DNA of 51,923 nucleotides, from NCBI GenBank assembly GCA_001595385.3, contig LVEI03000002.1:1-51923 (forward strand), given 5' to 3'. The position numbers and the translations under genes were made by a program. Positions 1-6,667 of the stretch are shown here, piece by piece; position 1 is the first letter of the stretch; the number at the start of each line of letters is the position of its first letter. The notes under the pieces were generated by a model. It was not told the origin of the DNA. It was given only the letters and a program-made list of their open reading frames with translations, and made no database searches. The DNA comes from Deltaproteobacteria bacterium GWC2_55_46 (GTDB taxonomy: Bacteria; Desulfobacterota; GWC2-55-46).

Positions 1-226
1 CCACTTTCACCGGCGCCGGGAACAGGAGTCGCTCCAGGGCGCCATCATCCATCTCCGCAGGCAGGGGCCAGGAAAGCCCTGCCTGCGTCGCCCTGAACAC
101 GTACTCCCGCACCGTATTATGGGATACCGCGCAGGAACGGCTGACCTGCCGGTTACGGAGCTTCAACTCCCATTTGAGCCTCAGAATTTCTCTTATCTTC
201 CGCATGGACAACCTCTCGTTGGGCAT
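1..226 (-). CDS. istA: IstA transposase, N-terminal part (runs off window)
   Basis: This is the first 75 codons of the DDE transposase that cuts and joins IS21-family ends. Reading from the ATG complementary to 224-226, the protein starts MPNERLSMRKIREILRLKW and continues with NRQVSRSCAVSHNTVREYV, the helix-turn-helix typical of the N-terminus of IstA proteins of the IS1326/IS408 branch. The following AGLSWPLPAEMDD also fits that branch. A second in-frame Met lies seven codons in. The catalytic DDE domain and the partner ATPase IstB are not in the window, so nothing can be said about activity. Confidence 0.85.
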   Translation of the reverse strand, partial: MPNERLSMRKIREILRLKWELKLRNRQVSRSCAVSHNTVREYVFRATQAGLSWPLPAEMDDGALERLLFPAPVKV

Positions 227-327
227 CACGTTCCTCCTCGGCAAACAATGTTGCCTTGAAGGATACCTTTTGCCCGACTGGTTTATCCAGCGTCGTTGGA
301 AGGGGATCCCGGGCCGCCCTTAAAGCC

Positions 328-442
328 TGGTCAAATGGCGTAGGAATCGGTGGTCAAATTACTCCGGAATGACTGGTCAGTTTCGTCCGGAACGGGTGGT
401 CAGTTTGGAGCGGAATCGCTGGTCAGATTGGTCCGGAATACG
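328..442. repeat. Five tandem 23-bp IS21-end repeats
   Basis: Five units starting TGGTCA follow each other exactly every 23 bp (328, 351, 374, 397, 420). The second half of each unit contains a variant of CCGGAAT. IS21-family elements carry such multiple terminal repeats as transposase binding sites, so these are most likely IstA sites at the IS end. Confidence 0.8.
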
Positions 443-444
443 CA

Positions 445-694
445 TCGCAACGGCTCTGACAATCCATAGATACAAAAAAGGGGCGCTCAGGATGGAGAGA
501 AGCAGGGAATCCATGAGGTACTCAAAGACGCCTTCGGCGATGTCAAAGTAATGAAGAATTACCATCACAATGAATTCGGCAAAAGCGACTATGCCAAGTA
601 TCCTGCAGAATATGACGCCGGGCTTAAGGGGGGTGCCCTCCAGGGCAGGAACCTGTTTTAAGGGGTTAGTCTCATTGCTAATGGCTTCCTTCAT
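445..694 (-). pseudogene. Membrane sensor (histidine kinase-like) N-terminus, cut by IS21
   Basis: From an ATG at 694, about 83 native codons are read before the frame enters the IS end and stops at 377 with IS-encoded residues. The native part has two membrane segments (about residues 28-47 and 62-79). The second reads LMDSLLLSILSAPFLYLWIVR, the pattern seen just before the HAMP or PAS domains of many environmental sensor kinases and diguanylate cyclases. The signalling domains would lie on the far side of the IS, outside the window. The exact class of sensor is inferred; the truncation by the IS is seen directly. Confidence 0.6.
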
Positions 695-1019
695 GGCATC
701 CTATTTTGAAAGATATGAGTACAAAATGCCGCGTGTAGCGGAGACCTGCAGTTCTGTTTGCGGTCGCAACATGCAAGCCACCTTCCGAAGGTGTAAACCG
801 ATGCCTCAAAGATGTTCGAGATGAAAAAAGAGATAATCGCGGGGTGACTTAAAAACAGTTAGCGGGAGTTTGTAACCTGTGAGGCAACTTTATCGAATCA
901 GGACAAAAATCAGTGTCTACGCATGCAGAGGTGTTTTCAGTAGAGACTGCGACGAAACAGTTAAAAAAGATTTTTCTCTAGATCATCCTGTCATAAAGCC
1001 GGTCTCGATGTTTTTTCTA
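695..1019. other. Intergenic stretch without recognisable gene
   Basis: This is about 325 bp upstream of the disrupted sensor gene and downstream of the small gene at 1020-1253. I see no convincing coding frame, RNA or long repeat. A promoter for the sensor gene would be expected near 700-760 on the minus strand, but I could not identify one confidently. Confidence 0.5.
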
Positions 1020-1253
1020 TCATTTGTCCTTTAATTCTGACGGCACGTGATTCATCTGAGTTTTTTTGTAGCCTGCCAGTTTCTTGTTCCTCAGCCTGAC
1101 CTCACCGTTGTCTTCCTTATCGATGAATTTTATTATCCCTTCACCGGAGTCAAATGACTTTTCGAAGGAGGCAAGGGTCTGCTCGTCTACAGTAAAATCA
1201 GGCATAGCCCCCTCGCAGATTACCGTAAGATTATAGAATTTCTTTTTCATCAT
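1020..1253 (-). CDS. Small hypothetical protein (77 aa)
   Basis: I do not recognise this protein. It is a 77-residue charged protein (MMKKKFYNLTVICEGAMPDF...) with no membrane segment and no cysteine pair. The run GEVRLRNKKLAGYKKTQ is basic and could bind nucleic acid, but that is a guess. The gene starts with two consecutive ATG codons; the purine-rich GAGGA sits directly before the first, so translation may really begin at the second (1250). It lies 147 bp downstream of the HU gene on the same strand and might be co-transcribed with it. Confidence 0.55.
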   Translation of the reverse strand: MMKKKFYNLTVICEGAMPDFTVDEQTLASFEKSFDSGEGIIKFIDKEDNGEVRLRNKKLAGYKKTQMNHVPSELKDK

Positions 1254-1400
1254 TCCTCGGTCGCCTTTTTATTCGATTGAAATGTTTGTTGAGGCATAGA
1301 CCCTTCGGATACGGAATCATTGCTCCATAGCGATGATTTAGCCTCGAATAGTTTGTTGATTTGTTAATGGTCGAATAATCAAAGCCTTATACAAAGGTTC

Positions 1401-1685
1401 CTATTTCCCAAGCACCGAGTCCTTGCATGCCTTTGCCACCCTGAACTTAACGACCTTCTTGGCCGGGATCTTGATGGCCGCTCCTGTCTGGGGGTTCCTG
1501 CCCTTCCTGGCTTTCCTGTTCACAAGCACGAGCTTGCCTATACCTGGGATGGTAAAGGAGTTCTTGGCTTCTTTATAGGCGAGCCCTGCAAGGTTGGATA
1601 AGAGGTTCGAAACGTCCTTCTTTGTCAGACCTGTTTTAGCGGACAGCGCTTCAATTGCCTTTGCTTTTGTCATGGGTTTTGCCAT
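1401..1685 (-). CDS. hup: HU-family DNA-binding protein
   Basis: This is a 94-residue histone-like protein that binds and bends DNA as a dimer and helps organise the nucleoid or recombination and replication complexes. The sequence matches the HU/IHF fold throughout: an N-terminal helical dimerisation part, then SFTIPGIGKLVLVNRKARKGRNPQTGAAIKIPAKKVVKFRVAKACKDSV, shown here only to indicate the conserved GRNPQTG arm tip and the IPAKKV strand. An in-frame GGAGG lies upstream of the ATG at 1685. Genes for extra HU proteins are common on integrated elements, and the neighbours here are accessory, so this is probably the copy of the element rather than the main chromosomal HU. Confidence 0.93.
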   Translation of the reverse strand: MAKPMTKAKAIEALSAKTGLTKKDVSNLLSNLAGLAYKEAKNSFTIPGIGKLVLVNRKARKGRNPQTGAAIKIPAKKVVKFRVAKACKDSVLGK

Positions 1686-1796
1686 ACGGTTTGCCTCCGG
1701 TACGGATGATTTATTGGATGAAAATTTATCCTATCCGTAAGGGCTTGGCAAGGAGAATTTCAGGCTTGCTGGTAAGGCGAGATATAAGAGAGGAGA

Positions 1797-1830
1797 GGGG
1801 CTTGCGAACATTGCCTCGCACGCAAGCCCC
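1797..1830. terminator. Strong hairpin downstream of the 1943-2698 gene
   Basis: GGGGCTTGCG and its exact complement CGCAAGCCCC form a 10-bp stem with a 14-nt loop. It lies just past the 3' end of the minus-strand gene at 1943-2698 and before the HU promoter region. There is no clean U-run on either strand, so it may stabilise the RNA end rather than act as a full intrinsic terminator. Confidence 0.5.
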
Positions 1831-1942
1831 CTATTTGGATTTCAGAAAAACACGATAATAAAAACGACCTGCATCAGGGCGGGGATCGAAAACAGTGTTC
1901 CCCATAACAGAATCTCTCTGCTCGACGGCATTGCTGACCCTC

Positions 1943-2698
1943 CTATGTTTTTCTTTTTTTCTTGTCGTTCTTCTCTCCGGTCGCTTCCTGGTTTGCAGAG
2001 GTTGCGTCATTTGTCAGAGGAGGCCATGAGGTCTCGCCTGATTCCTGCCCGTGCTCCATCGCGCCCTGATTTATAAGTTTTTTGATGGGAGAGTCGTACT
2101 CGACCCCTATTTTTTCTGATAGCCCGGTCAGAAATTCGTCGAAATCCTCGATGATGCTCCGGTAGGCGCTGATGGACTCTTCGATTTTGTCGAACGGCCC
2201 TGTTGACCTGACATAGAGAATGTGGTTTTCCAGGATTTTTGCGGCGACGGCGAGTTGTCCTATCTCCTCGCTCCGTGGAAGGATTACGGCTACGAAGTTC
2301 CTGCCTTCTACGAGTTTCAGCTTTATATCCATGGGGTCGTTGAGCTCACGCCACCTTCTTTTGTCGAAGGAGTAGAGGTGGGGCGAGGTTTTGATGACGT
2401 AAGCCCAGATGCTTTCAATGAACTCGTCGAGGTTCCCAAGAACCTGCCTGGCGGTATCGAAGGGCAGAACGAATCCGACCTGCCTTTTAAGGGTTGTGAT
2501 CATCCTGTCGGCGACGAAAATCATCTGAACGAGCGCGTATCTCGCGGACGCAGGCTTGTCGGCCGGGATAATGCATACCGAATCTATATGATTCGTGATA
2601 ATGCTGAAGTTCTTTTTGCGGCGTTTCTCCGCCTTCTCCTTGATTATCTCTATTTCCTCCGGCGTCCTTTCCTTCCACTGTCTCTTTTCTCCGGTCAT
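1943..2698 (-). CDS. Hypothetical protein (251 aa)
   Basis: I do not recognise this family. The 251-residue protein is soluble, with a basic N-terminal 30 residues rich in E/K/R (KEKAEKRRKKN) that should be helical, a mixed central part (about 35-195), and a low-complexity polar tail ending NDKKKRKT. No enzyme motif or cysteine cluster is visible. Translation starts at an ATG preceded by AAGGGGG at a normal distance. It is the last of three minus-strand genes (NusA-like, 67-aa protein, this one) that probably form one transcription unit reading leftward from the 3650-3934 control region, which suggests it works with the NusA-like protein. That link is inferred from position only. Confidence 0.6.
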   Translation of the reverse strand: MTGEKRQWKERTPEEIEIIKEKAEKRRKKNFSIITNHIDSVCIIPADKPASARYALVQMIFVADRMITTLKRQVGFVLPFDTARQVLGNLDEFIESIWAYVIKTSPHLYSFDKRRWRELNDPMDIKLKLVEGRNFVAVILPRSEEIGQLAVAAKILENHILYVRSTGPFDKIEESISAYRSIIEDFDEFLTGLSEKIGVEYDSPIKKLINQGAMEHGQESGETSWPPLTNDATSANQEATGEKNDKKKRKT

Positions 2699-2724
2699 AA
2701 TATTTCCCCCTTTCTGTTTTTGAG

Positions 2725-2928
2725 TTATAAAGGGACCACCTGTATGAGCCCCCGTTTTTTCACGCCCCGAAGTTCTTTTCTGTATATCTCCATCGCATGC
2801 ACCGCATCCCTCGCATAGATTACGCGCGATAAGTCCAGCCGCTTTTTCGGCCTTTGATGGGCATAAGAACCGATTACCTTGAAGGGGATAAGCTTTGATT
2901 GACGATTGTCTCTGCTCTCCTCTGCCAT
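2725..2928 (-). CDS. Small basic hypothetical protein (67 aa)
   Basis: This 67-residue basic protein is preceded by GGGAGGT about nine bases before the ATG. The second half (FKVIGSYAHQRP... then RVIYARDAVHAMEIYRKE and KKRGLIQVVPL) has a strand-helix-strand look and loosely resembles the small archaeal/eukaryotic ribosomal protein LX/L18Ae pattern, in which a helix with ARDA-type residues is followed by a K-rich turn and a final hydrophobic strand. The resemblance is by eye only and may be chance. The gene sits between the NusA-like gene and the 251-residue gene on the same strand, in a probable operon. Confidence 0.55.
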   Translation of the reverse strand: MAEESRDNRQSKLIPFKVIGSYAHQRPKKRLDLSRVIYARDAVHAMEIYRKELRGVKKRGLIQVVPL

Positions 2929-3019
2929 GTGCCTTCCACCTCCCTTGTCTTCATATTTTTTTGTCTGTCCGGATTCATCGGACCTATTCCGGTCTCATCC
3001 GAAAACATGTGGCTGGTCT

Positions 3020-3649
3020 TCACAATCCCTTGATTTCGATACTTACCCCGGTGAGTTTCGCCGCCGCCGCGACGTTCTGTCCCTTCCGTCCGTAAAAGAC
3101 GGCTATGCTCGCATGATCCACATAGACCGTAAGGGCTTTAAGGTCATGAAAGCATATTACTTTTTTGACCGCTCTTTTCGGCCCCGGGAACAGGGCGCTG
3201 ACGGCGTATTCCTCGATATCGTCGGAGTATTTGACGAGGATTACATGCTCTGCCACGTACTGTTTGACTTGCGTAAGGTATGGCGCGCATAGGGCGTGCA
3301 CGTCTTTCATTGACATTTCGTTTTCAACCGCCACCGCCGCCTTGCAGAACGACGCCCCTGCGACCAGAGCAACTTTTTTAAACCGGATCTGTTTTTCCTG
3401 AATTAGAGGGGCGGTGAGGTACTCGAGAATTTTTCTGACGTATTGCGGTGATTTTTGGGAAAGGCTAATTCTGGCGCCCTGGATTTCGAAGACCGCAGCC
3501 CAACCGGCTTCCCCTACCTTATAAGCCCGGTTCGCGTACTTCCTGGGCAGTAATGCGAGCAACTCCCCGCCCTGAAGGCATACGAGATACGAATCGTAGT
3601 CCGGCATGGCTTTGACTACAAAGAAGTTGATCAGGTGTCCTATCTGCAT
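3020..3649 (-). CDS. NusA-like protein lacking the N-terminal domain (S1-KH-KH)
   Basis: The 209-residue protein lines up by eye with the RNA-binding half of transcription factor NusA. Residues about 25-85 (GELLALLPRKYANRAYKVGEAGWAAVFEIQGARISLSQ) follow the S1 domain pattern in which EALLPR, a GD-type turn and ISLSR/THP are conserved. Residues 90-145 occupy the first KH position but have lost its GxxG loop. Residues 145-209 match the second KH, including KYSDDIEEYAVSALFPG and the intact loop GRKGQNVAAAAKLTGVSIEIKG. The N-terminal domain that holds NusA to RNA polymerase (about 130 residues) and the acidic repeats are absent. In the family, these domains bind nascent RNA and modulate pausing, termination and antitermination. 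Divergent from the split sigma genes, it may give element transcripts their own antitermination. That role is inferred. Confidence 0.72.
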   Translation of the reverse strand: MQIGHLINFFVVKAMPDYDSYLVCLQGGELLALLPRKYANRAYKVGEAGWAAVFEIQGARISLSQKSPQYVRKILEYLTAPLIQEKQIRFKKVALVAGASFCKAAVAVENEMSMKDVHALCAPYLTQVKQYVAEHVILVKYSDDIEEYAVSALFPGPKRAVKKVICFHDLKALTVYVDHASIAVFYGRKGQNVAAAAKLTGVSIEIKGL

Positions 3650-3689
3650 ATCTCCCGCTAAAAAAATGAATTCATCCGTCTATTACTTT

Positions 3690-3733
3690 CTATTACCCGC
3701 CTCAGCAGAAAAAGTGCTTACGGAAGGTAATAG
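3690..3733. promoter_or_regulatory. Inverted repeat CTATTACC / GGTAATAG in divergent control region
   Basis: CTATTACC (3690-3697) and GGTAATAG (3726-3733) form an exact 8-bp inverted repeat separated by 28 nt. A further direct copy CTATTAC begins at 3680, ten bases (one helical turn) before the first arm. The site lies just upstream of the NusA-like gene and could be an operator for it or a looped site for a dimeric regulator. Confidence 0.4.
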
Positions 3734-3821
3734 ATAAACAGAGCCTTTTTCAGGACAACAAACAACGCCAATAGGTTTTCGATGATGGTTTTTTTTTGTT
3801 TTTCGCACACTGGCGATCAAC

Positions 3822-3837
3822 CTGTACGGAAGTACAG
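3822..3837. promoter_or_regulatory. Palindrome CTGTACGGAAGTACAG (LexA-like half sites)
   Basis: CTGTAC and GTACAG are exact inverted 6-bp arms around GGAA, about 100 bp upstream of the split sigma gene. The outer bases fit CTGT-N8-ACAG, the LexA box of many proteobacteria. The host lexA gene in this window seems to use a different palindrome, so the site could answer to another repressor. Confidence 0.4.
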
Positions 3838-3934
3838 CATGGGCCGCATGGCCGCATTATTAATTAATTGTTAAGAAAAAACCTTCGATGAGAGATATGG
3901 GAGCAAATACATTTTTTAAGAAAGGGGTGAAAAA

Positions 3935-4408
3935 ATGAATGGAAAGAGGAATAGACCGAAGGCTACGGAAGAGAAAGATTCATGGCGTGACGTGCAGATC
4001 CTGTACGAGAGAATGGAACCAGCCATCAATAAGCTTGCCCGCAGGCTGATGAGGTTCGATGATACTTTGGACTTCGAGGATTTGAAGCAGCAGGCGTGGA
4101 TGGCGTTGAAGGCCGCCGTCACGAAGTACAGAAAGGGAAAGGGCGGTCAAATGAAGCTGGAGACCTACGCTTATTGGTACCTCCAGAAGCATTTCCACCT
4201 GGCAGTTGATGTTGACCGCGTGATTTACGACATATATGACAGGAACGGAAACCATGTGGAGTCATTGCGAGCCCGGGAATATACCCGGCGAAAAAAGGAT
4301 ATGCCGCCAGCACATACAGTTCGTAGCAGACGCGCGTTTGTGGACCTGACTAGAAAAGACACCGATGGAGACTGGATAGAAAACGTAGCTGCGGACAAAG
4401 CTGATTGA
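3935..4408 (+). CDS. Partial sigma-70-type factor: region 2 to 3 only
   Basis: This 157-residue protein reads like a sigma-70-family factor that stops before region 4. Residues 22-95 fit region 2: YERMEPAINKLARRLMRF, DTLDFEDLKQQAWMALKAAVTKY (core-binding helix and DLxQxxxxxL pattern), and KLETYAYWYLQKHF, which matches the FSTYAYWWIRQAI segment that melts the -10 element. The C-terminal FVDLTRKDTDGDWIENVAADKAD resembles the region 3.2 linker (SLD..., D.D, ...ADE) that precedes region 4 in normal factors. No region 4 helix-turn-helix follows; instead TGA is reached and a separate gene begins 26 bp on. A good site AAAGGGG precedes the ATG. Paired sigma subunits are known (SigO with RsoA in Bacillus subtilis). 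The same arrangement is inferred here. Confidence 0.72.
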   Translation: MNGKRNRPKATEEKDSWRDVQILYERMEPAINKLARRLMRFDDTLDFEDLKQQAWMALKAAVTKYRKGKGGQMKLETYAYWYLQKHFHLAVDVDRVIYDIYDRNGNHVESLRAREYTRRKKDMPPAHTVRSRRAFVDLTRKDTDGDWIENVAADKAD

Positions 4409-4434
4409 CGGCATAGACAATAGCGAGGTGGGCG

Positions 4435-5175
4435 ATGAGTATCGCTACTGTGGAACATGACGCTCAATTCAGAAAAGACCTACTCGATAAATTACTATGC
4501 AAGAAGGTTACATATCAGGACGTTAAGAGGCACAGGCTCTCGCAACGGGAGATGGAGTATCTCCATCTTTATGACATTCTCGACCGCCGCGAGTATGTCA
4601 GGTTGGTCATGCAGGGAGGGTATTCGAAGCAGGCGGCCTACAATAAATGGAGGAGGGTCGTCAAGGAGATCATAAAGGACTTCGACCCCAAGCCCCATGC
4701 TAACCTCATCGCCTTAATCAAAAAGAACGGTGAGGATCCGTCGGTATTGGAGATGTGGCTAACAGCCAGGTGTAAAGGCGGCATACCGGTGATGGACATA
4801 CTCACCTTCAGGGATTATATAGTCGATTTTCTCGGTCGCGTCAGGGACGATCTCTATGAAAAGAACACTTGTTTCACCCGCGAGGCAGCCAAAAAACTCG
4901 GAATGAGCCGTAGACAGATACAACGGCTCGCCAAAGATGGTGGTCTGCAAAAAAAGAACCGAGGCTTGTTTCCGGTGGAACAAGTGGTGGGTTATCAGGA
5001 GCGAAAAGACCTTTATCTCAGACAGCCTGTCATCAAAACGATTGATTCGTGTATTGAGAAGATACAAGAGTCAATCAATAGCATAGGGTTTTCAGTTGAG
5101 TTGCAGAGAAGCCTTGAAAAACTAACCCGTTTCATTAAGGTCGTTTCGGTCCAGGTTGACCGGAAAGCGACATGA
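4435..5175 (+). CDS. Sigma region 4-like plus second HTH protein (partner of split sigma)
   Basis: The 246-residue protein starts at an ATG preceded by GAGGTGGGCG, so it is a separate gene and not a simple frameshift product. Residues 16-82 (LLDKLL..., LSQREMEYLHLYDIL, GGYSKQAAYNKWRRVVKEI) follow the sigma region 4 layout: LPxRExEVLxLYY, a variable turn, then SxxAVYxRxRRAxKKL as the recognition helix. Residues 145-190 (CFTREAAKKLGMSRRQIQRLAKDGGLQKKNRGLFPVEQV) form a second, MerR/excisionase-type helix-turn-helix. The C-terminal third is helical. Together with the preceding gene it could supply a complete promoter-recognising factor, with the -35 determinant and an extra DNA-binding domain on a separate chain. 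The role is inferred from domain order and adjacency. Confidence 0.65.
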   Translation: MSIATVEHDAQFRKDLLDKLLCKKVTYQDVKRHRLSQREMEYLHLYDILDRREYVRLVMQGGYSKQAAYNKWRRVVKEIIKDFDPKPHANLIALIKKNGEDPSVLEMWLTARCKGGIPVMDILTFRDYIVDFLGRVRDDLYEKNTCFTREAAKKLGMSRRQIQRLAKDGGLQKKNRGLFPVEQVVGYQERKDLYLRQPVIKTIDSCIEKIQESINSIGFSVELQRSLEKLTRFIKVVSVQVDRKAT

Positions 5176-5276
5176 GGTTTGGAGTCCAAAGTTGACTGGA
5201 AGGCGACATGGGGATGTCGCTTTGTAGTCCAAAGTTGACCGAAAGGCGACATGGGGATGTCGCTTTGGAGTCCAAG
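5149..5276. repeat. 43-bp tandem repeat with internal hairpin (parS-like or operator)
   Basis: Two full 43-bp units start at 5184 and 5227, with partial units before (5149) and after (5270); the period is exactly 43 bp. Each full unit contains the palindrome GCGACAT-GGGG-ATGTCGC, a 7-bp perfect stem. The array begins inside the last codons of the preceding gene and ends about 70 bp before the ParB-like gene. Such a site next to a ParB gene may be a centromere or an autoregulatory operator. Confidence 0.65.
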
Positions 5277-5346
5277 ACATCCAAAACTGAAATTATTCAA
5301 TTTCATCGTTTAAGGCTTTGAAACCTTAAAAGGAGGGCTCTAAGCA

Positions 5347-6519
5347 ATGGAAAGAGGCAAAACAGTTTTCATCGAGACCAATAAACTCGTGGTAACTAAT
5401 CAACCAATGGAGTCTGCGGGGACTGAGGATGTGGAAAGGCTGAAGCAAAGTATAAGGACAATAGGTCTTCTATATCCTCTTCTCATAAGGTCTCTGCCTG
5501 ATGCAGACACCTTCGAGGTCCTTGATGGCCGGACCAGATTGGGGGCGCTTACGGATCTCGGTTACACCATGGTGGAATGTTCTCTTGCGGAGTCGGCGCA
5601 ACACGCCGGGATAATTCCGTATGATACCGAGCTGTGTCGCAGACATCTGAATGCGTCGCAAAGAAAAAATTTTGAAAAAGAGCGGAACGCATTAGCAGCG
5701 AGTTCCGTTTCCACACTCGTGGACCGCTTGATCCCGTCGTTGAGAGACAAGGCTTCGAGCATGCTGGAAAAATCGGATGTGACCAAAGAGGAAATAGATC
5801 TGATCTCGTCATGGGCACAGCTGTCCGAAAGCCAACAGGAGAATGCGCTTGAGCGCCTTTCATCTGCCGCTGTGGAGACCGCGGCTCAGGAGTATGAAGA
5901 AGAGCTCAAAGATCTTAAAGCCAGTAAAAAGGAGATTGAGGGAGAGCTGGAAGAAGCCAGAGCGCAGCTTAATGATAAGGAAAAGGAGTTTGAGCAAAGG
6001 CTCAAGGACTTCGCCGATGAGGCCAAGGATCGAGTTCAGGATATGCAGGAGAGCAAAAAACTGGTCATTCCTGATGACCCTGATGAAAAGGACAAGCTGA
6101 TAAAGAAAATAGAAAAAGAGTTGGCCAAGCAATACGCGGATAGCGTCAAGCATGCCAGGGCCAACCTCGAGAAGGCCAATGAGAACTACAAAAAGCTCCA
6201 GGCAGATCTGGAAAAGAAAAAAGACGATATCGAGTCACTTAAGCGTCAGCTGAAGGATACGAAGGCTGAGAACGAGAGTTATGAGGAAAATATTGCACTT
6301 TTTAGGGAGACGCTGGAGAAGGCCACGGACATAGAGAAAACGGTTCGTAAGCTCGAAGGCGTTTGCGATGACCTGAGGACGCTTAACGAGCTGATAATCG
6401 AGCGCAAGTTCACCTTGAAAGAGATCGGCGTCCCGAAGAAGAACCAGATCAAGAAGGTGCTGACCGATATACAGGACGCGTTGTCAGGCACCATGGATAT
6501 CGTGAAGGATATCGCATGA
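5347..6519 (+). CDS. ParB-like N-terminal domain with long coiled coil
   Basis: Residues about 12-80 match the ParB/RepB/Spo0J nuclease-like domain (EDVERLKQSIRTIGLLYPLLIRSL, then FEVLDGRTRLGALTDLGYTMVEC), the part that in ParB proteins binds CTP or shares the Srx fold. From about 175 to 330 there is an almost unbroken E/K-rich coiled coil (YEEELKDLKASKKEIEGELEEAR...), unusual for plasmid ParB, which normally has a central HTH and a short dimer domain. The 390-residue protein therefore may be a DNA-organising or regulatory relative rather than a classical partition protein. No ParA gene is next to it. The start is supported by AAAGGAGGG ten bases before ATG, and the 43-bp hairpin repeats just upstream are a candidate binding site. 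Confidence 0.7.
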   Translation: MERGKTVFIETNKLVVTNQPMESAGTEDVERLKQSIRTIGLLYPLLIRSLPDADTFEVLDGRTRLGALTDLGYTMVECSLAESAQHAGIIPYDTELCRRHLNASQRKNFEKERNALAASSVSTLVDRLIPSLRDKASSMLEKSDVTKEEIDLISSWAQLSESQQENALERLSSAAVETAAQEYEEELKDLKASKKEIEGELEEARAQLNDKEKEFEQRLKDFADEAKDRVQDMQESKKLVIPDDPDEKDKLIKKIEKELAKQYADSVKHARANLEKANENYKKLQADLEKKKDDIESLKRQLKDTKAENESYEENIALFRETLEKATDIEKTVRKLEGVCDDLRTLNELIIERKFTLKEIGVPKKNQIKKVLTDIQDALSGTMDIVKDIA

Positions 6520-6667
6520 TGGCACTATCGAAGGCAGGGAGGGGGAGCTAAACGCTCCCCCTGATTTGGAGCGGTTGATAGAGAGGATAGGTGAAGGGCT
6601 GAAAAGAGGTGATATCTGTATAGAGATATTACCTTTGAATGCATCTTAAAAGTCGCAAGGATCGTAA

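Larger units (their letters stand above)
1..444 (-). mobile_element. IS21-family insertion sequence, one end
   Basis: This is the istA-proximal end of an IS21-family element that continues beyond the left edge of the window. It holds the start of the transposase gene on the minus strand and, upstream of it, five 23-bp repeats of the type found at IS21-family ends. The outer boundary is placed at about 444 because the minus strand there begins TGCGTATTCCGG, a TG-type terminus in phase with the repeats, and because the reading frame of the neighbouring sensor gene is normal up to that point. The other end, the istB helper gene and any target duplication lie outside the window. Confidence 0.85.

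Noticed and set aside
2222-2818. 198-residue plus-strand frame opposite the 1943-2698 gene
   Set aside because: No ribosome site; the minus-strand gene has a good one and normal composition.
3935-5175. Split sigma as a simple frameshift in one gene
   Set aside because: The second gene has its own ribosome site and ATG, the first ends at a natural linker, and there is a 26-bp gap; a single indel would not join them without these features.
5149-5276. 43-bp repeats as a CRISPR array
   Set aside because: The full units are identical or nearly so throughout, with no variable spacers, only about two complete copies, and no cas genes nearby.
6521-6649. Open stretch after the ParB-like gene (PDLERLIERIGEGLKRGDICIEILPLNAS)
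   Set aside because: The reading looks coding-like but there is no ATG or GTG, only possible TTG starts; perhaps a remnant. Too weak to list as a gene.
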